From assembly GCF_900187975.1 (NCBI RefSeq), contig NZ_FZPC01000011.1:124001-188000 (forward strand): a stretch of 64,000 bases of DNA, written 5' to 3'. This DNA comes from Pseudomonas delhiensis. GTDB lineage: Bacteria > Pseudomonadota > Gammaproteobacteria > Pseudomonadales > Pseudomonadaceae. The translations under genes and the position numbers were made by a program. Position 1 is the first letter of the stretch. The number at the start of each line of letters is the position of its first letter. The notes beneath the pieces are model-generated. The model worked only from the letters and a program-made list of their open reading frames with translations. It made no database searches and had not been told where the DNA came from. This document shows, piece after piece, positions 11,110-20,127 of the stretch.

Positions 11110-11343
11110 TCAGCGACGCAGATGGTCGATCCAGAAGGGTTTCTCCGCTTCCTGGAGAATGTCCGCGCGGCTCAGGCCGATGTCCTTGAGCGCCGCGTCA
11201 CTGAGGCTGGCCAGCTGTTCGCGCTGCCGCGCCAGCTCCCGCCAGCGGCGGATGCGGCCCAGCAGGCCATGCCAGAAGACAGCGGCGGAGTGCCGCCGGG
11301 TAAGCACCGAGGGTGCCATCACGAAACCGAATTGCGCTTTCAT
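11110..11343 (-). CDS. DUF1127 small protein
   Basis: 77-aa basic protein with the DUF1127 motif near the C-terminus (LASLSDAALKDIGLSRADI, preceded by a Trp/Arg-rich helix WRELARQREQ). Such proteins in alphaproteobacteria affect RNA and phosphate metabolism; in Pseudomonas they are often next to LysR genes. The ATG at 11341-11343 follows GGGAGGACGGC. Divergent from the LysR gene at 11441, so it is a likely target of that regulator. Confidence 0.8.
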   Translation of the reverse strand: MKAQFGFVMAPSVLTRRHSAAVFWHGLLGRIRRWRELARQREQLASLSDAALKDIGLSRADILQEAEKPFWIDHLRR

Positions 11344-11440
11344 CGTGCCGTCCTCCCTGTGGGGTTGGCACCAGTCTCGCGCCGGGCATAAGATCAATCC
11401 AACGAATCATTCTTATGCATCCCATCTCGGAGTTTGATGA

Positions 11441-12298
11441 ATGAGCAGCTTCCCCAGCATCGACAGCGAACTGCTGCGCACCTTCGTCGCCATCGCCGAC
11501 CACGGTGGTTTCACCCGCGCCGCCGAAGTGGTCAACCGCACCCAGTCGGCGGTGAGCATGCAGATGAAGCGCCTGGAGGACGACGTGCTGGAACGCACCC
11601 TGTTCGAACGCGACGGCCGCCAGGTGCGCCTGACGCCCGAGGGCCAGGTGCTGCTGGGCTACGCGCGGCGCATCCTGCGGCTGCAGGGCGAGGTGTTCAA
11701 CACCCTGCGCCAGCCGCACATGGTCGGCGCGGTGCGCATCGGCACGCCGGACGACTACGTGATGCGCTTCCTCCCGGACATCCTCTCGCGCTTCGCCCAG
11801 GCCTACCCGCTGGTGCAGGTGGAAGTGCACTGCGAGAGCTCCTCGCAGTTGCTCACCCGCAAGGACCTGGACCTGACCATCGTCACCCGCGAGCCGGGCA
11901 CCGAGATCGGCCAGCTGCTGCGCCAGGAGCCCTTCGTCTGGATGGCCGCGGAAAGCTTCTGCCCGCAGGAGCAGCGCCCGCTGCCGCTGGCGATGTTCAA
12001 CACCAGTTGCTTCTGCCGCGCCTGGGCCTGCAATGCCCTGGAAGCGATGGAGATCGACTACCGCATCGCCTACAGCAGCCCCAGCCTCTCGGCGCTGTTC
12101 GCCGTGGCCAGCGCGGGCCTGGCGGTCACCGCCCAGCTGCGCAGCCTGCTCACCGGCAACCTGCGCATCATCGGCGAGGAGGAAGGCCTGCCGGCCCTGC
12201 CCTCGGCGAGCATCGTGCTGCTGCGCAACCCGCCGCGGCAGTCGCCGGTCACCGACAAGCTGGCCGACTACATCGTCGAAGGCTTCGCCGCCGCCTGA
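11441..12298 (+). CDS. LysR-family transcriptional regulator
   Basis: 285-aa regulator. N-terminal winged helix at residues 8-65 (LLRTFVAIADHGGFTRAAEVVNRTQSAVSMQMKRLED), then a type 2 periplasmic-binding effector domain. The HTH resembles the LrhA/HexA/PecT group. The 97-bp gap to the divergent DUF1127 gene contains an A/T-rich stretch (ATCAATCCAACGAATCATTCTTATG) with imperfect ATT/AAT symmetry, a plausible operator. Confidence 0.88.
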   Translation: MSSFPSIDSELLRTFVAIADHGGFTRAAEVVNRTQSAVSMQMKRLEDDVLERTLFERDGRQVRLTPEGQVLLGYARRILRLQGEVFNTLRQPHMVGAVRIGTPDDYVMRFLPDILSRFAQAYPLVQVEVHCESSSQLLTRKDLDLTIVTREPGTEIGQLLRQEPFVWMAAESFCPQEQRPLPLAMFNTSCFCRAWACNALEAMEIDYRIAYSSPSLSALFAVASAGLAVTAQLRSLLTGNLRIIGEEEGLPALPSASIVLLRNPPRQSPVTDKLADYIVEGFAAA

Positions 12299-12304
12299 GC
12301 CGCC

Positions 12305-13045
12305 TCACTGGCGCAGCAGGAGCAGCGCGCAGGCCACCAGGAACAGGCCGAAGGCGAAGCGCAGGGCGCGCTCGGGCAGCGCGTGGGCCAGCCTCACGCC
12401 CCAGGAGATGCTCAGCAGGCCGCCGGCCGCGAGACAGGCGCCCATGCGCCAGTCGACATGGCCGTGCAGCGCATAGGTGCCCAGCGCCACCGCCGTGCTC
12501 GGCGCCGCCAATGCCAGGGCCAGCCCCTGGGCCACCACCTGGCTGAAGCCGAACAGCGAGGTCAGCACCGGCGTGGCCAGCACGCCGCCGCCCACCCCGA
12601 ACAGCCCGCCCAGGGAACCCGCCCCCAGGCCCAGTGCGGCGAACCAGGGCAGCCCCGGCGCGGCCTCCCGCGGTTGCGCCTCGCCGCGCTGGCGCAGCAG
12701 CAGGTAGCCGGCCAGGGCCAGCAGGAACACCACGAAGGCCGTGCGCATGTGCGCCGCGTCGATGCGCAACGCCAGGCTGGAGGCGAGGAAGGCGCAGAGC
12801 AGGCCGGTCACCGCCAGCACCGCCGCCGGGCCGGGATCGATGCGGTTGCGCTGGTGGTAACGGCGCAGCGCCAGCAGCACGTTGGGCACCACCATCACCA
12901 GGGCCGTGCCCTGCGCCAGTTGCTGGTCGAGGCCGAACAGCACGCCCAGCGCCGGGATCGCCAGCAGCCCGCCGCCGATCCCGAACAGCCCACCCAGGCA
13001 ACCCAGGACCAGCCCCAGAAGAAAGTCCAAGCCCATGTCCAGCAT
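12305..13045 (-). CDS. TSUP/TauE-SafE family membrane exporter
   Basis: 246-aa inner-membrane protein with about eight hydrophobic segments. Two internal-repeat signatures are visible, GGLFGIGGGLLAIPAL near the N-terminus and GGLFGVGGGVLATPVL in the second half, typical of the sulfite/sulfoacetate/organosulfur exporter family. Substrate unknown. It lies tail to tail with one LysR gene and head to head with another (13147), which may regulate it. Confidence 0.88.
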   Translation of the reverse strand: MLDMGLDFLLGLVLGCLGGLFGIGGGLLAIPALGVLFGLDQQLAQGTALVMVVPNVLLALRRYHQRNRIDPGPAAVLAVTGLLCAFLASSLALRIDAAHMRTAFVVFLLALAGYLLLRQRGEAQPREAAPGLPWFAALGLGAGSLGGLFGVGGGVLATPVLTSLFGFSQVVAQGLALALAAPSTAVALGTYALHGHVDWRMGACLAAGGLLSISWGVRLAHALPERALRFAFGLFLVACALLLLRQ

Positions 13046-13146
13046 CGCTACCTCCTACCTTTCGGCGCCATGCTAGAAGACCGCCGCTGGATGGGAAACG
13101 CAAAGCCGAGCACAATGGCTTGGCGTTTTCTGCAAAGGCAGCCGCC

Positions 13147-14118
13147 ATGACCCCCAGCACCCTGGAAGACCAGCTGGACCTGTTCCTCGACGTGCTCGAC
13201 AGCGGCAGCTTTTCCGCCGCCGCGCGCCTGCGCCAGCTCACCCCCTCGGCGGTGGCGCGGCGCATGGACGCCCTCGAGCGCGGCCTGGGCAGCCCCCTGC
13301 TGGCCCGCAGCACCCACCTGGTGCGTGCCACCCCGGCCGGCCTGGCGTTCGCCGAGCGGGCCCGGCGCATCGTCGAGGAACTGCGCCAGGCCCGCGCCGA
13401 AGCGGTATCGCTGAGCACCGCGCCCGAGGGCCTGATCCGCATCGACGCGCCCGTGCCCTTCGGCCGCCGCCACCTGGCGCCGGCCCTGGCCGACTTCCTC
13501 AAGGCCAACCCCGGCCTGGACGTGCAACTGCGCCTGATCGACAGCTTCACCGACCTGCAGGGCGACAACCTCGGCCAGGTCGACCTGGTGCTGCGCATCG
13601 GCCCGTTGCCGGACAGCCGCCTGGTGGCCACGCCGCTGGCGCCCATGCGCCGCATCGTCTGCGCCAGCGCCGACTACCTGGCCCGCCACGGCCGGCCGGC
13701 CTCGCCGCTGCAGCTACCCGGGCACGTCGGCCTGGACTGGGAAGGCCTGGCCCCGCCGCTGGCCTGGCGCTTCGCCGTCGACGGGCGCCTGCAGCACCTG
13801 CGCCCGCGGCGCCTGCGGCTGACCGCCAACAATGCGGAAACCCTGGTCGAAGGCGCCTTGCAGGGGCTCGGCCTGGCCCACCTGCCGACCTGGCTGTGCA
13901 GCGAATACCTGGTGCGCGGCGAGCTGCAGGCACTGTTCTGCGAGCAGGGCCTGCCGGAGCCCGAGCCGGGCGGCATCCACGCCCTGCGCCTGGAACGCGG
14001 CACCCACCCGCGCAGCCAGCGGCTGCTGGCCTTCCTCGTCGAACGCTTCGGCTTCCCGCCGCCCTGGGACAGCGCCCTCGCCGGGCACCTGGCGAGCGAC
14101 GAACTGGCGAAAAAATAG
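13147..14118 (+). CDS. LysR-family transcriptional regulator (CrgA-like)
   Basis: 323-aa LysR regulator with HTH at about residues 8-65 (LDLFLDVLDSGSFSAAARLRQLTPSAVARRMDALERGLG) and a CrgA-like effector domain (IRIDAPVPFGRRHLAPALADFL). The frame is open far upstream over the exporter gene, but the ATG at 13147 gives the normal length. Divergent from the TSUP exporter (101-bp gap) and upstream of ohrR by 45 bp. Confidence 0.87.
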   Translation: MTPSTLEDQLDLFLDVLDSGSFSAAARLRQLTPSAVARRMDALERGLGSPLLARSTHLVRATPAGLAFAERARRIVEELRQARAEAVSLSTAPEGLIRIDAPVPFGRRHLAPALADFLKANPGLDVQLRLIDSFTDLQGDNLGQVDLVLRIGPLPDSRLVATPLAPMRRIVCASADYLARHGRPASPLQLPGHVGLDWEGLAPPLAWRFAVDGRLQHLRPRRLRLTANNAETLVEGALQGLGLAHLPTWLCSEYLVRGELQALFCEQGLPEPEPGGIHALRLERGTHPRSQRLLAFLVERFGFPPPWDSALAGHLASDELAKK

Positions 14119-14163
14119 CCAGCGCGCTAAATTAAGGCGCAATCATCTATTCGGAGGCCCGTC

Positions 14164-14616
14164 ATGAGCCAACCCAAGGACGCCTGCGAATCGCTCAAGC
14201 TCGACAACCAGCTGTGCTTCGCCCTCTATTCCACCTCGCTGCAGATGACCAAGGTCTACAAGCCCCTGCTCCAGGAACTGGGCCTGACCTACCCGCAGTA
14301 CATCGCCATGCTGGTGCTCTGGGAGCGGGACGGCATCACCGTCGGCGAGATCAGCGCGCGCATGCTCACCGACCCCGGCTCCCTCACCCCGCTGCTCAAG
14401 CGCCTGGAAGGCGAAGGCCTGATCACCCGCAAGCGCAGCGCCAGCGACGAGCGGGTGGTCGAGCTGCGCCTGACCGACAAGGGCCGGGAGCTGCGCCAGC
14501 AGGCCGAGAGCATCCCGGCCTGCATCCTCACCGCCAGCGGCCTGTCCCTCGAAGAACTGGGCAGGCTGAAGAACGAACTGGTGGACCTGCGCGACAGCCT
14601 GCAAGGCTCGGACTAG
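14164..14616 (+). CDS. ohrR: MarR-family organic hydroperoxide sensor-repressor
   Basis: 150-aa winged-helix repressor. The reactive cysteine is Cys18 in LDNQLCFALYS, the OhrR signature; oxidation by organic hydroperoxides releases DNA. Winged helix at about 55-105 (ISARMLTDPGSLTPLLKRLEGEGLITRKRSASDERVV). Cys8 and a cysteine near 121 could form the disulfide partner. Located upstream of ohr in the same direction, with operator-like palindromes in front of both genes. Confidence 0.93.
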   Translation: MSQPKDACESLKLDNQLCFALYSTSLQMTKVYKPLLQELGLTYPQYIAMLVLWERDGITVGEISARMLTDPGSLTPLLKRLEGEGLITRKRSASDERVVELRLTDKGRELRQQAESIPACILTASGLSLEELGRLKNELVDLRDSLQGSD

Positions 14617-14668
14617 AGACTTATTCCCTACATCAAGTTCTCTTATCGCGAATTCTTCCAATAAATAC

Positions 14669-14727
14669 CTTGCGCGCAAGATAACTCAGGACTAATTTCT
14701 GTCTCACGCACTTACTTAGCGCGCAAA
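14669..14727 (+). promoter_or_regulatory. Candidate OhrR operators in the ohr promoter
   Basis: A perfect 12-bp palindrome CTTGCGCGCAAG (14669-14680) and a near-palindrome TTAGCGCGCAAA (14716-14727) lie in the A/T-rich 147-bp ohrR-ohr gap. A related AGCGCGCTAAATT occurs upstream of ohrR at 14121-14133, in reverse orientation, consistent with autoregulation. OhrR family sites are normally A/T-rich palindromes, so the GC core here is a prediction. Confidence 0.5.
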
Positions 14728-14763
14728 ATTTTAACGAACAAACTTACATCTGGAGACACCGCC

Positions 14764-15192
14764 ATGCAAACCATCAAAGCCCTCTACACCGCCACTGCCA
14801 CCGCCACCGGAGGCCGCGACGGCCGCGCCGTTTCCTCCGACGGCAACCTCGACGTGAAACTGACCACCCCGCGCGAACTGGGCGGCCAGGGCGGCGCCGC
14901 GACCAACCCCGAACAGCTCTTCGCCGCCGGCTACTCGGCCTGCTTCATCGGCGCACTGAAATTCGTCGCCAGCCAGAGCAAGCGTCAGCTGCCCGCCGAC
15001 GCCTCCATCACCGGCAAGGTCGGCATCGGCCAGATCCCCGGCGGCTTCGGCCTGGAAGTGGAGCTGAACATTGCCCTGCCGGGCCTGGAGCGCGCCATCG
15101 CCGAGGAACTGGTGGCCGCGGCCCACCAGGTCTGCCCGTACTCCAACGCCACCCGCGGCAACATCGAAGTCCGCCTGAACGTCGCCGTCTGA
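14764..15192 (+). CDS. ohr: Organic hydroperoxide resistance protein
   Basis: 142-aa thiol peroxidase that reduces organic and fatty-acid hydroperoxides. Both catalytic cysteines are present at the positions known for P. aeruginosa Ohr: Cys60 ([12 protein letters not shown]) and Cys124 ([13 protein letters not shown]). The ATG at 14764 is preceded by CTGGAGACACC. An esterase gene follows after 28 bp and could be co-transcribed. Confidence 0.97.
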   Translation: MQTIKALYTATATATGGRDGRAVSSDGNLDVKLTTPRELGGQGGAATNPEQLFAAGYSACFIGALKFVASQSKRQLPADASITGKVGIGQIPGGFGLEVELNIALPGLERAIAEELVAAAHQVCPYSNATRGNIEVRLNVAV

Positions 15193-15220
15193 CCCCACCC
15201 AGCCCAAGGAGACCCCGAAC

Positions 15221-16240
15221 ATGAAAGCGCTCAGCAAAACCCTCGCCGGCGGCCTGCTCGCCCTGGCCATCGGCAACGCCTTCGCCGCCGGCAGCCCCGG
15301 CGTGCAGCACGACACCCAGGCCTTCCTCGAAGCCCTGCAGGCCGGCGGCGGCAAGCCCCTGGAAACCCTGTCGCCGAAAGACGCCCGAGCGGTACTGAGC
15401 GGCGCCCAGGCCTCGGTGAAGGTCGACCTTTCCGGCACCCAGGTCAGCGAGAAGACCATCCAGGCCGACGGCCAGCGCATCAGGCTGACCATCGTCCGCC
15501 CGGCGGGCGCCAAGGGCAGCCTGCCCGCCTTCATGTTCTTCCACGGCGGCGGCTGGGTGCTGGGCGACTACCCGACCCACGCCCGGCTGATCCGCGACCT
15601 GGTGGTCAGCTCCGGTGCGGTGGCGGTGTACGTCGACTACACGCCCTCCCCCGAGGCCCATTACCCGGTGGCCATCAACCAGGCCTACGCCGCCACGAAG
15701 TGGGTGGCCGAGCACGGCAAGGAACTGGACGTCGACGGCTCGCGCCTGGCGGTGGCCGGCAACAGCGTCGGCGGCAACATGGCCGCGGTGGTCGCACTGA
15801 TGGCCAAGGACAAGGGCACGCCGAAGCTGCGCTTCCAGGCCCTGCTGTGGCCGGTGACCGACGCCAGCTTCGAAACGGCCTCGTACAACCGGTTCGCCCA
15901 GGGGCACTTCCTCACCAAGCCAATGATGCAGTGGTTCTGGGACAGCTACACCACCGACGCCAAGCAGCGCGCCGAAATCTACGCCTCGCCGCTGCGCGCC
16001 AGCACCGAGCAACTGAAGGGCCTGCCGCCGGCACTGGTGCAGACCGCCGAGTTCGACGTGCTGCGCGACGAAGGCGAAGCCTACGCCCGCAAGCTGGACG
16101 CCGCCGGCGTGGCCGTCACCGCCGTGCGCTATAACGGCATGATCCACGACTACGGCCTGCTCAACCCGCTGGCCAAGGTGCCCGCCGTGCAAGCCGCCAT
16201 GCGCCAGGCCGGCGAGGAGCTGAAGGTGCACCTGAAATAA
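15221..16240 (+). CDS. Exported alpha/beta-hydrolase (HSL-type esterase)
   Basis: 339-aa secreted or periplasmic esterase. Signal peptide of about 23 residues ending AFA. Oxyanion-hole motif HGGG at 108-111, nucleophile Ser182 in GNSVGG, Asp279 or Asp283 (AEFDVLRDEG) and His309 (MIHDYG) complete a hormone-sensitive-lipase-type triad. Natural substrate unknown. The position 28 bp after ohr suggests peroxide-inducible co-expression. Followed by a terminator shared with efp on the other strand. Confidence 0.9.
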   Translation: MKALSKTLAGGLLALAIGNAFAAGSPGVQHDTQAFLEALQAGGGKPLETLSPKDARAVLSGAQASVKVDLSGTQVSEKTIQADGQRIRLTIVRPAGAKGSLPAFMFFHGGGWVLGDYPTHARLIRDLVVSSGAVAVYVDYTPSPEAHYPVAINQAYAATKWVAEHGKELDVDGSRLAVAGNSVGGNMAAVVALMAKDKGTPKLRFQALLWPVTDASFETASYNRFAQGHFLTKPMMQWFWDSYTTDAKQRAEIYASPLRASTEQLKGLPPALVQTAEFDVLRDEGEAYARKLDAAGVAVTAVRYNGMIHDYGLLNPLAKVPAVQAAMRQAGEELKVHLK

Positions 16241-16255
16241 CCTGCGCCAGAAACG

Positions 16256-16285
16256 AAAAGGCCCGGCATCTGCCGGGCTCTTTCA
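16256..16285. terminator. Bidirectional intrinsic terminator
   Basis: GCCCGGCA-tc-TGCCGGGC stem (16261-16278) with AAAAG on the left and TCTTTC on the right. It lies between the convergent esterase and efp genes and can serve both. Confidence 0.8.
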
Positions 16286-16299
16286 CATCACGCGAAGGC

Positions 16300-16866
16300 T
16301 CAGGCCTTGACGCGGGACTTGTACTCGCCGGTGCGGGTATCGATCTCGATGGAGTCGCCGATTTCGCAGAACGCGGAAACCTGCAGCTCGGCACCGTTCT
16401 TCAGGCGGGCGGTCTTCATGACCTTGCCGGAAGTGTCGCCGCGGACGGCCGGCTCGGTGTAGACGATTTCACGAACGATGGTGGTCGGCAGTTCGACGGA
16501 GATCACCTTGTCGTTGTAGAAAACCGCTTCGCAGACGTCGGTCATGCCGTCTTCGATGAAGGTCAGCACGCCTTCCAGGTCGCCCTTCTCGATCTCGTAC
16601 TGGTTGAACTCGTTGTCCATGAAGACGTACAGCGGGTCCGCGAAGTAGGAGTAGGTCACTTCCTTGCGGTCGAGGATGATCGGTTCCAGCTTGTCATCGG
16701 CCTTGAACACGGTCTCGGTGCCGGCGCCGGTCAGCAGGTTCTTCAGCTTCATCTTGACGACGGCGCTGTTACGGCCGGACTTGTTGAACTCGGCCTTCTG
16801 GATGACCCAGGGGGCGCCGTTGATGTTGGCAACCTGGCCTGCGCGGAACTCTTGAGCGGTTTTCAT
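16300..16866 (-). CDS. efp: Translation elongation factor P, arginine-type
   Basis: 188-aa EF-P that relieves ribosome stalling at polyproline. The tip of the KOW domain reads KSGRNSAV with Arg32, not lysine, in the modified position. Such EF-Ps are activated by rhamnosylation of Arg32, and the modifying enzyme EarP is encoded immediately upstream. The frame continues upstream into earP DNA, but the ATG at 16864-16866 gives the standard N-terminus [12 protein letters not shown]. Confidence 0.98.
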   Translation of the reverse strand: MKTAQEFRAGQVANINGAPWVIQKAEFNKSGRNSAVVKMKLKNLLTGAGTETVFKADDKLEPIILDRKEVTYSYFADPLYVFMDNEFNQYEIEKGDLEGVLTFIEDGMTDVCEAVFYNDKVISVELPTTIVREIVYTEPAVRGDTSGKVMKTARLKNGAELQVSAFCEIGDSIEIDTRTGEYKSRVKA

Positions 16867-16909
16867 ACGAATATCCGATTTGGATTGGAGACAAAAAACA
16901 GGGGACGTA

Positions 16910-18040
16910 TCATAGCCAATTTGTATAAAAACGCACCAGCCCCGCGGCGAGATCCGGCTGTGCGGCATGCTTTTCGCTCCAGCGCAGCGCCCATTCCCGC
17001 CAGGCTCCGGCCCGCTGCTGCAGCCCCATCCAGGCCGTCGCCGCGTCGCCGAGGCCGTTCCAGGCGTGCCAGTAGGCCAACAGGGCAGCCTCGAGGCCAG
17101 GCTCCATGCCTTCGCTGTATAGAGAGAGGAAGGCGTCCAGCTTCTCCAGGTGCACGCCCTCCTCCTGCTCGTAGATGTGCCAGACGAACGGCCGCCCCGC
17201 CCAGAGCGCGCGGACGAAGGAATCCTCGCCGCGCACCGCGTTGACATCGCAGCTCCACAGCAGCAGGTCGTAGTCCTCCTGGCGGACGAACGGCAGTACC
17301 TGCAGCCGCAGGCCAGCGCGCCGGTGGCGGTCGCCCGGCGCCAGCCCGGGCAGGCCCAGCCAGGCGGCGACATCGCCCAGCACGCGCCCTTCCGGCACCA
17401 GCAGCAGCGTGGGTCGCGGCCCCTGCGCCAGCGCATCCAGCCAGGACGCCAGCGCCGGGTTCTCGTAGGCGAACAGGGAAATCAGGCATTCCTCATCCTC
17501 CACCTCCACGTCGAGGCTGGCCAGGAACCTCCGCCGGCAGGCGTCATCCGCCTGGAACGCCCGGCGCCGCTCCAGCAACCCCGCCTCGCGCAGCAAACCA
17601 CCGGCGCCAGCCTGGAAGCCGGGAAAATAGAAATACTTCTGCAGGCCGTTGGCCTGCAGCGAAGGCAGGCCGTGGCAGGAGGCCACCCAGTCCTCGGCGC
17701 TCAGGTATTCCAGGTTCAGCCACAGCGGCGGCACGGCGCGCCCGCGCATGGCCTCCACGTAGGCCGGCGGCAACGGGCAGGCGAACGCCTCGATGACCAC
17801 GTCGGCGGCCGGCGTGTCCTCCCACAGCGCCGGCCAGTGGCGGACCTCGACGCCCGCCAGGCGCTGGCTGGGCAGCGCCGGGTCGGCCCCGGGGCACAGC
17901 CGCGCGAACGCCTTGAGGTCGTCCACCCACAGGCGCACCGCCTGGCCATGCTCGCCGGCGAGCTGGCGGGCCAGGCGCCAGGTCACGCCGATGTCGCCGT
18001 AGTTGTCCACCACGCAGCAGAAGAGATCCCAGCTCGCCAT
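16910..18040 (-). CDS. earP: EF-P Arg32 rhamnosyltransferase
   Basis: 376-aa GT-B glycosyltransferase that transfers rhamnose from dTDP-L-rhamnose to Arg32 of EF-P. The N-terminal [16 protein letters not shown] carries the two conserved aspartates (Asp12, Asp16), and the C-terminal nucleotide-sugar site reads [22 protein letters not shown]. The stop is 43 bp before the efp start on the same strand; an A/T-rich stretch with a TATGAT-like -10 in this gap suggests efp also has its own promoter. Confidence 0.96.
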   Translation of the reverse strand: MASWDLFCCVVDNYGDIGVTWRLARQLAGEHGQAVRLWVDDLKAFARLCPGADPALPSQRLAGVEVRHWPALWEDTPAADVVIEAFACPLPPAYVEAMRGRAVPPLWLNLEYLSAEDWVASCHGLPSLQANGLQKYFYFPGFQAGAGGLLREAGLLERRRAFQADDACRRRFLASLDVEVEDEECLISLFAYENPALASWLDALAQGPRPTLLLVPEGRVLGDVAAWLGLPGLAPGDRHRRAGLRLQVLPFVRQEDYDLLLWSCDVNAVRGEDSFVRALWAGRPFVWHIYEQEEGVHLEKLDAFLSLYSEGMEPGLEAALLAYWHAWNGLGDAATAWMGLQQRAGAWREWALRWSEKHAAQPDLAAGLVRFYTNWL

Positions 18041-18201
18041 CGCACTCGCCTTTCGAAGGAAGCCGCCAGTTTAACAAGGCGGGCCGCCACGGTTTCCCCT
18101 CGATCACCTTAAGCCGATGAATCCGTTGAAAAAACATTTGCGTTTGGGAAAACCTTTGAGTAAAGTGCGCGCCTCGACAGACGACGCGCTGTCGAAACCC
18201 T

Positions 18202-18291
18202 GGTGAGGTGTCCGAGCGGTTGAAGGAGCACGCCTGGAAAGTGTGTATACGGGAAACCGTATCGAGGGTTCGAATCCCTCCCTCACCGCCA
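18202..18291 (+). tRNA. tRNA-Ser (GGA)
   Basis: 90-nt serine tRNA with long variable arm. Acceptor stem GGTGAGG/CCTCACC, anticodon loop CTGGAAA between CACGC and GTGTG (anticodon GGA), variable stem around TACGGGAAACCGTA, T-loop TTCGAAT, encoded CCA at 18289-18291. Confidence 0.97.
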
Positions 18292-18298
18292 GATCAAA

Positions 18299-18334
18299 AG
18301 CCCGGCTGACTGATGAAGTTAGCCGGGCTTTTTC
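18299..18334 (+). terminator. Intrinsic terminator of tRNA-Ser
   Basis: AGCCCGGCT, a 13-nt loop, AGCCGGGC and TTTTT, beginning 8 bp after the tRNA. Confidence 0.88.
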
Positions 18335-18696
18335 ATTCCGGCCGGTTGCATCCAATGCACCGGCAATTGGCGACCACAGTTACTCGCCATTAGTTCCCAC
18401 CAGACTTTCGTCCTATCGCGAATTAGCATTAGTTCGGGGCGCTATACTCGAACACTTGGCCTGTGCTTCACGACATTGCAACAGCCCCACTGTAGGGCAG
18501 TCGGGCGTATCTGCACATTTTTTGCACAACATGCGGGGGTAATAAGAGTTCAACCCCGCGTAGCATGAAAAAAAAGTGCCCTACTTGCGTTCGGTCAGTT
18601 TACTTACTACAAGTAATGAGTACTATGTAGTCCGGCTAATTTCCCAGTCCCATGGGGAATTGCTTTAATGGAAATGTCCACCTTAAGGGGAACACG
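18335..18696 (+). promoter_or_regulatory. Long A/T-rich upstream region of oprI
   Basis: About 360 bp with no credible ORF and visibly lower GC than the surroundings. A TATACT -10-like hexamer lies at 18443-18448, and a second possible promoter lies around 18598-18626 (GTTTAC, 17 bp, TACTAT). The leader ends in CCTTAAGGGGAACACG before the oprI start, giving an AAGGGG ribosome site. Strong expression of oprI is expected from family knowledge; exact start sites are not determinable here. Confidence 0.45.
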
Positions 18697-18948
18697 ATGA
18701 ACAACGTTCTGAAATTCTCTGCTCTGGCTCTGGCTGCTGTTCTGGCCACCGGTTGCAGCAGCCACTCGAAAGAAACCGAAGCCCGTCTGACCGCTACTGA
18801 AGACGCCGCTGCCCGTGCCCAAGCCCGCGCCGACGAAGCCTACCGTCACGCTGACGAAGCTCTGGCCGCTGCTCAGAAAGCCCAGCAGACCGCTGACGAG
18901 GCTAACGAGCGCGCCCTGCGCATGCTGGACAAAGCCAGCCGCAAGTAA
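18697..18948 (+). CDS. oprI: Major outer-membrane lipoprotein I
   Basis: 83-aa murein lipoprotein analogue of Lpp. Lipobox LATGC (lipidated Cys at about 20), then an uninterrupted alanine-rich heptad coiled coil ([22 protein letters not shown]) and the C-terminal ...LDKASRK, whose terminal Lys can be linked to peptidoglycan. It uses more A/T-ending and optimal codons than its neighbours (GCT, GAA, CTG), as expected for a very highly expressed gene. Confidence 0.98.
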   Translation: MNNVLKFSALALAAVLATGCSSHSKETEARLTATEDAAARAQARADEAYRHADEALAAAQKAQQTADEANERALRMLDKASRK

Positions 18949-18968
18949 TAGATCCTCGGATCTGTTCG

Positions 18969-18998
18969 AAAAGCCGACCTCTCGAGGTCGGCTTTTTT
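18969..18998 (+). terminator. Intrinsic terminator of oprI
   Basis: AAAGCCGACCTC/GAGGTCGGCTTT stem with a minimal loop, followed by a T run. Confidence 0.92.
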
Positions 18999-19024
18999 AT
19001 TGCCCGGCGTTTCCCACGGGCAGC

Positions 19025-19056
19025 AAAAAGCCCGCGGACCTTGCGGTCGGCGGGCT
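19025..19056 (-). terminator. Intrinsic terminator of the L,D-transpeptidase gene
   Basis: On the minus strand, AGCCCGCCGACC and GGTCCGCGGGCT form a stem with one mismatch, followed by TTTTTG. It lies 20 bp after the stop of the gene at 19077-20051. Confidence 0.82.
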
Positions 19057-19076
19057 CCTGCGGCAGGCCCCGGGCG

Positions 19077-20051
19077 TCAGGGCATCTGCACCGTCGTGTT
19101 CTCGCTGGCGGCCACCGAGGTACCGGGCTGCTGCGGCTGGGCGATGGCCACCGGCAGGCCGTCTTCGGCCGCCACCACTTCGCGCACCACGTTCCAGTCC
19201 ATCTGCATCTGGTTGGCGATGTCTTCACGCTTGAGCAGCGCGTTGATCACCGCGGTGTGCTTGTCCACGACCGAAGGGTTGCCATGGTCGTCGATCGGCG
19301 TATGCGCCTCCAGGTAGATCTTGCCTTCGCTGCGGCCGAACTTGTACGGCTCGTTGATGATGCGCACCGAAGTGCCCACCGGCACCATGGGGAAGAGCTC
19401 GGTCACGTCGCCGTTGTACATGCGGAAGCAACCGTGGCTGGTGCGGGTGCCGATGCCGAACTTCTTGTTCGAGCCGTGGATCAGGTAGCCGGGAACGCCC
19501 AGCGACATCTTGTACGGGCCCAGCGGGTTGTCCGGGCCCGGCGGCACCACGGTCGGCAGCGGGTCGCCGTCGGCGGCGTGCTCGGCGCGGATCGACGCCG
19601 GCGGGTACCAGGCCGGGTCCTTGGTCTTGGCGACGATGCTGGTGTGGGCGATGGGCGAGCCCCAGCCCTCGCGGCCGATACCCAGCGGGTAGGTGTAGAC
19701 CACGTTCTTGCCTTTGGGGAAGTAGTACAGGCGGTACTCGGCGATGTTGATCACGATGCCTTCGCGCGGGCCCGGCGGCAGGATGAAGCGGGTCGGGATG
19801 ATGACCTCGGTGCCCACGCCGGGCAGCCAGGCGTCGACGCCCGGGTTGGCGGCGAGCATCTCCTGGTAGCCCAGGTCATAGGTCTGGCCGAGGTCGGCGA
19901 AGGTGTCTTCGTACTTGGCCTTGATGACCTGCACCTGGCCGACGATATCCTCGCCGGGCGCCGGCATCGGCAGCTCGAGGGCGGAAACGGGGCCGGCCGA
20001 GAGCAGCGCGGCAAAAGACAGCGAGCAGGCGGCGATAACACGCGACAACAT
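19077..20051 (-). CDS. L,D-transpeptidase (YkuD), periplasmic
   Basis: 324-aa exported enzyme. Signal peptide of about 24 residues (ends PVSA), a LysM-like segment (about 40-90, DTFADLGQTYDLGYQEMLAANP), then the YkuD domain with catalytic motif IHGSNKKFGIGTRTSHGCFRM. The family forms 3-3 peptidoglycan crosslinks or attaches murein lipoprotein to peptidoglycan. Convergent with oprI, an encoded candidate partner whose C-terminal Lys could be attached by such an enzyme; that link is inference. Confidence 0.92.
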   Translation of the reverse strand: MLSRVIAACSLSFAALLSAGPVSALELPMPAPGEDIVGQVQVIKAKYEDTFADLGQTYDLGYQEMLAANPGVDAWLPGVGTEVIIPTRFILPPGPREGIVINIAEYRLYYFPKGKNVVYTYPLGIGREGWGSPIAHTSIVAKTKDPAWYPPASIRAEHAADGDPLPTVVPPGPDNPLGPYKMSLGVPGYLIHGSNKKFGIGTRTSHGCFRMYNGDVTELFPMVPVGTSVRIINEPYKFGRSEGKIYLEAHTPIDDHGNPSVVDKHTAVINALLKREDIANQMQMDWNVVREVVAAEDGLPVAIAQPQQPGTSVAASENTTVQMP

Positions 20052-20127
20052 CCGGAGATCCTTGGCGAGAGCACAGTTGACAGAGGGGGCGTTAGTGTAC
20101 CACTCAGACCCTGATTTCCGGGAGAGT

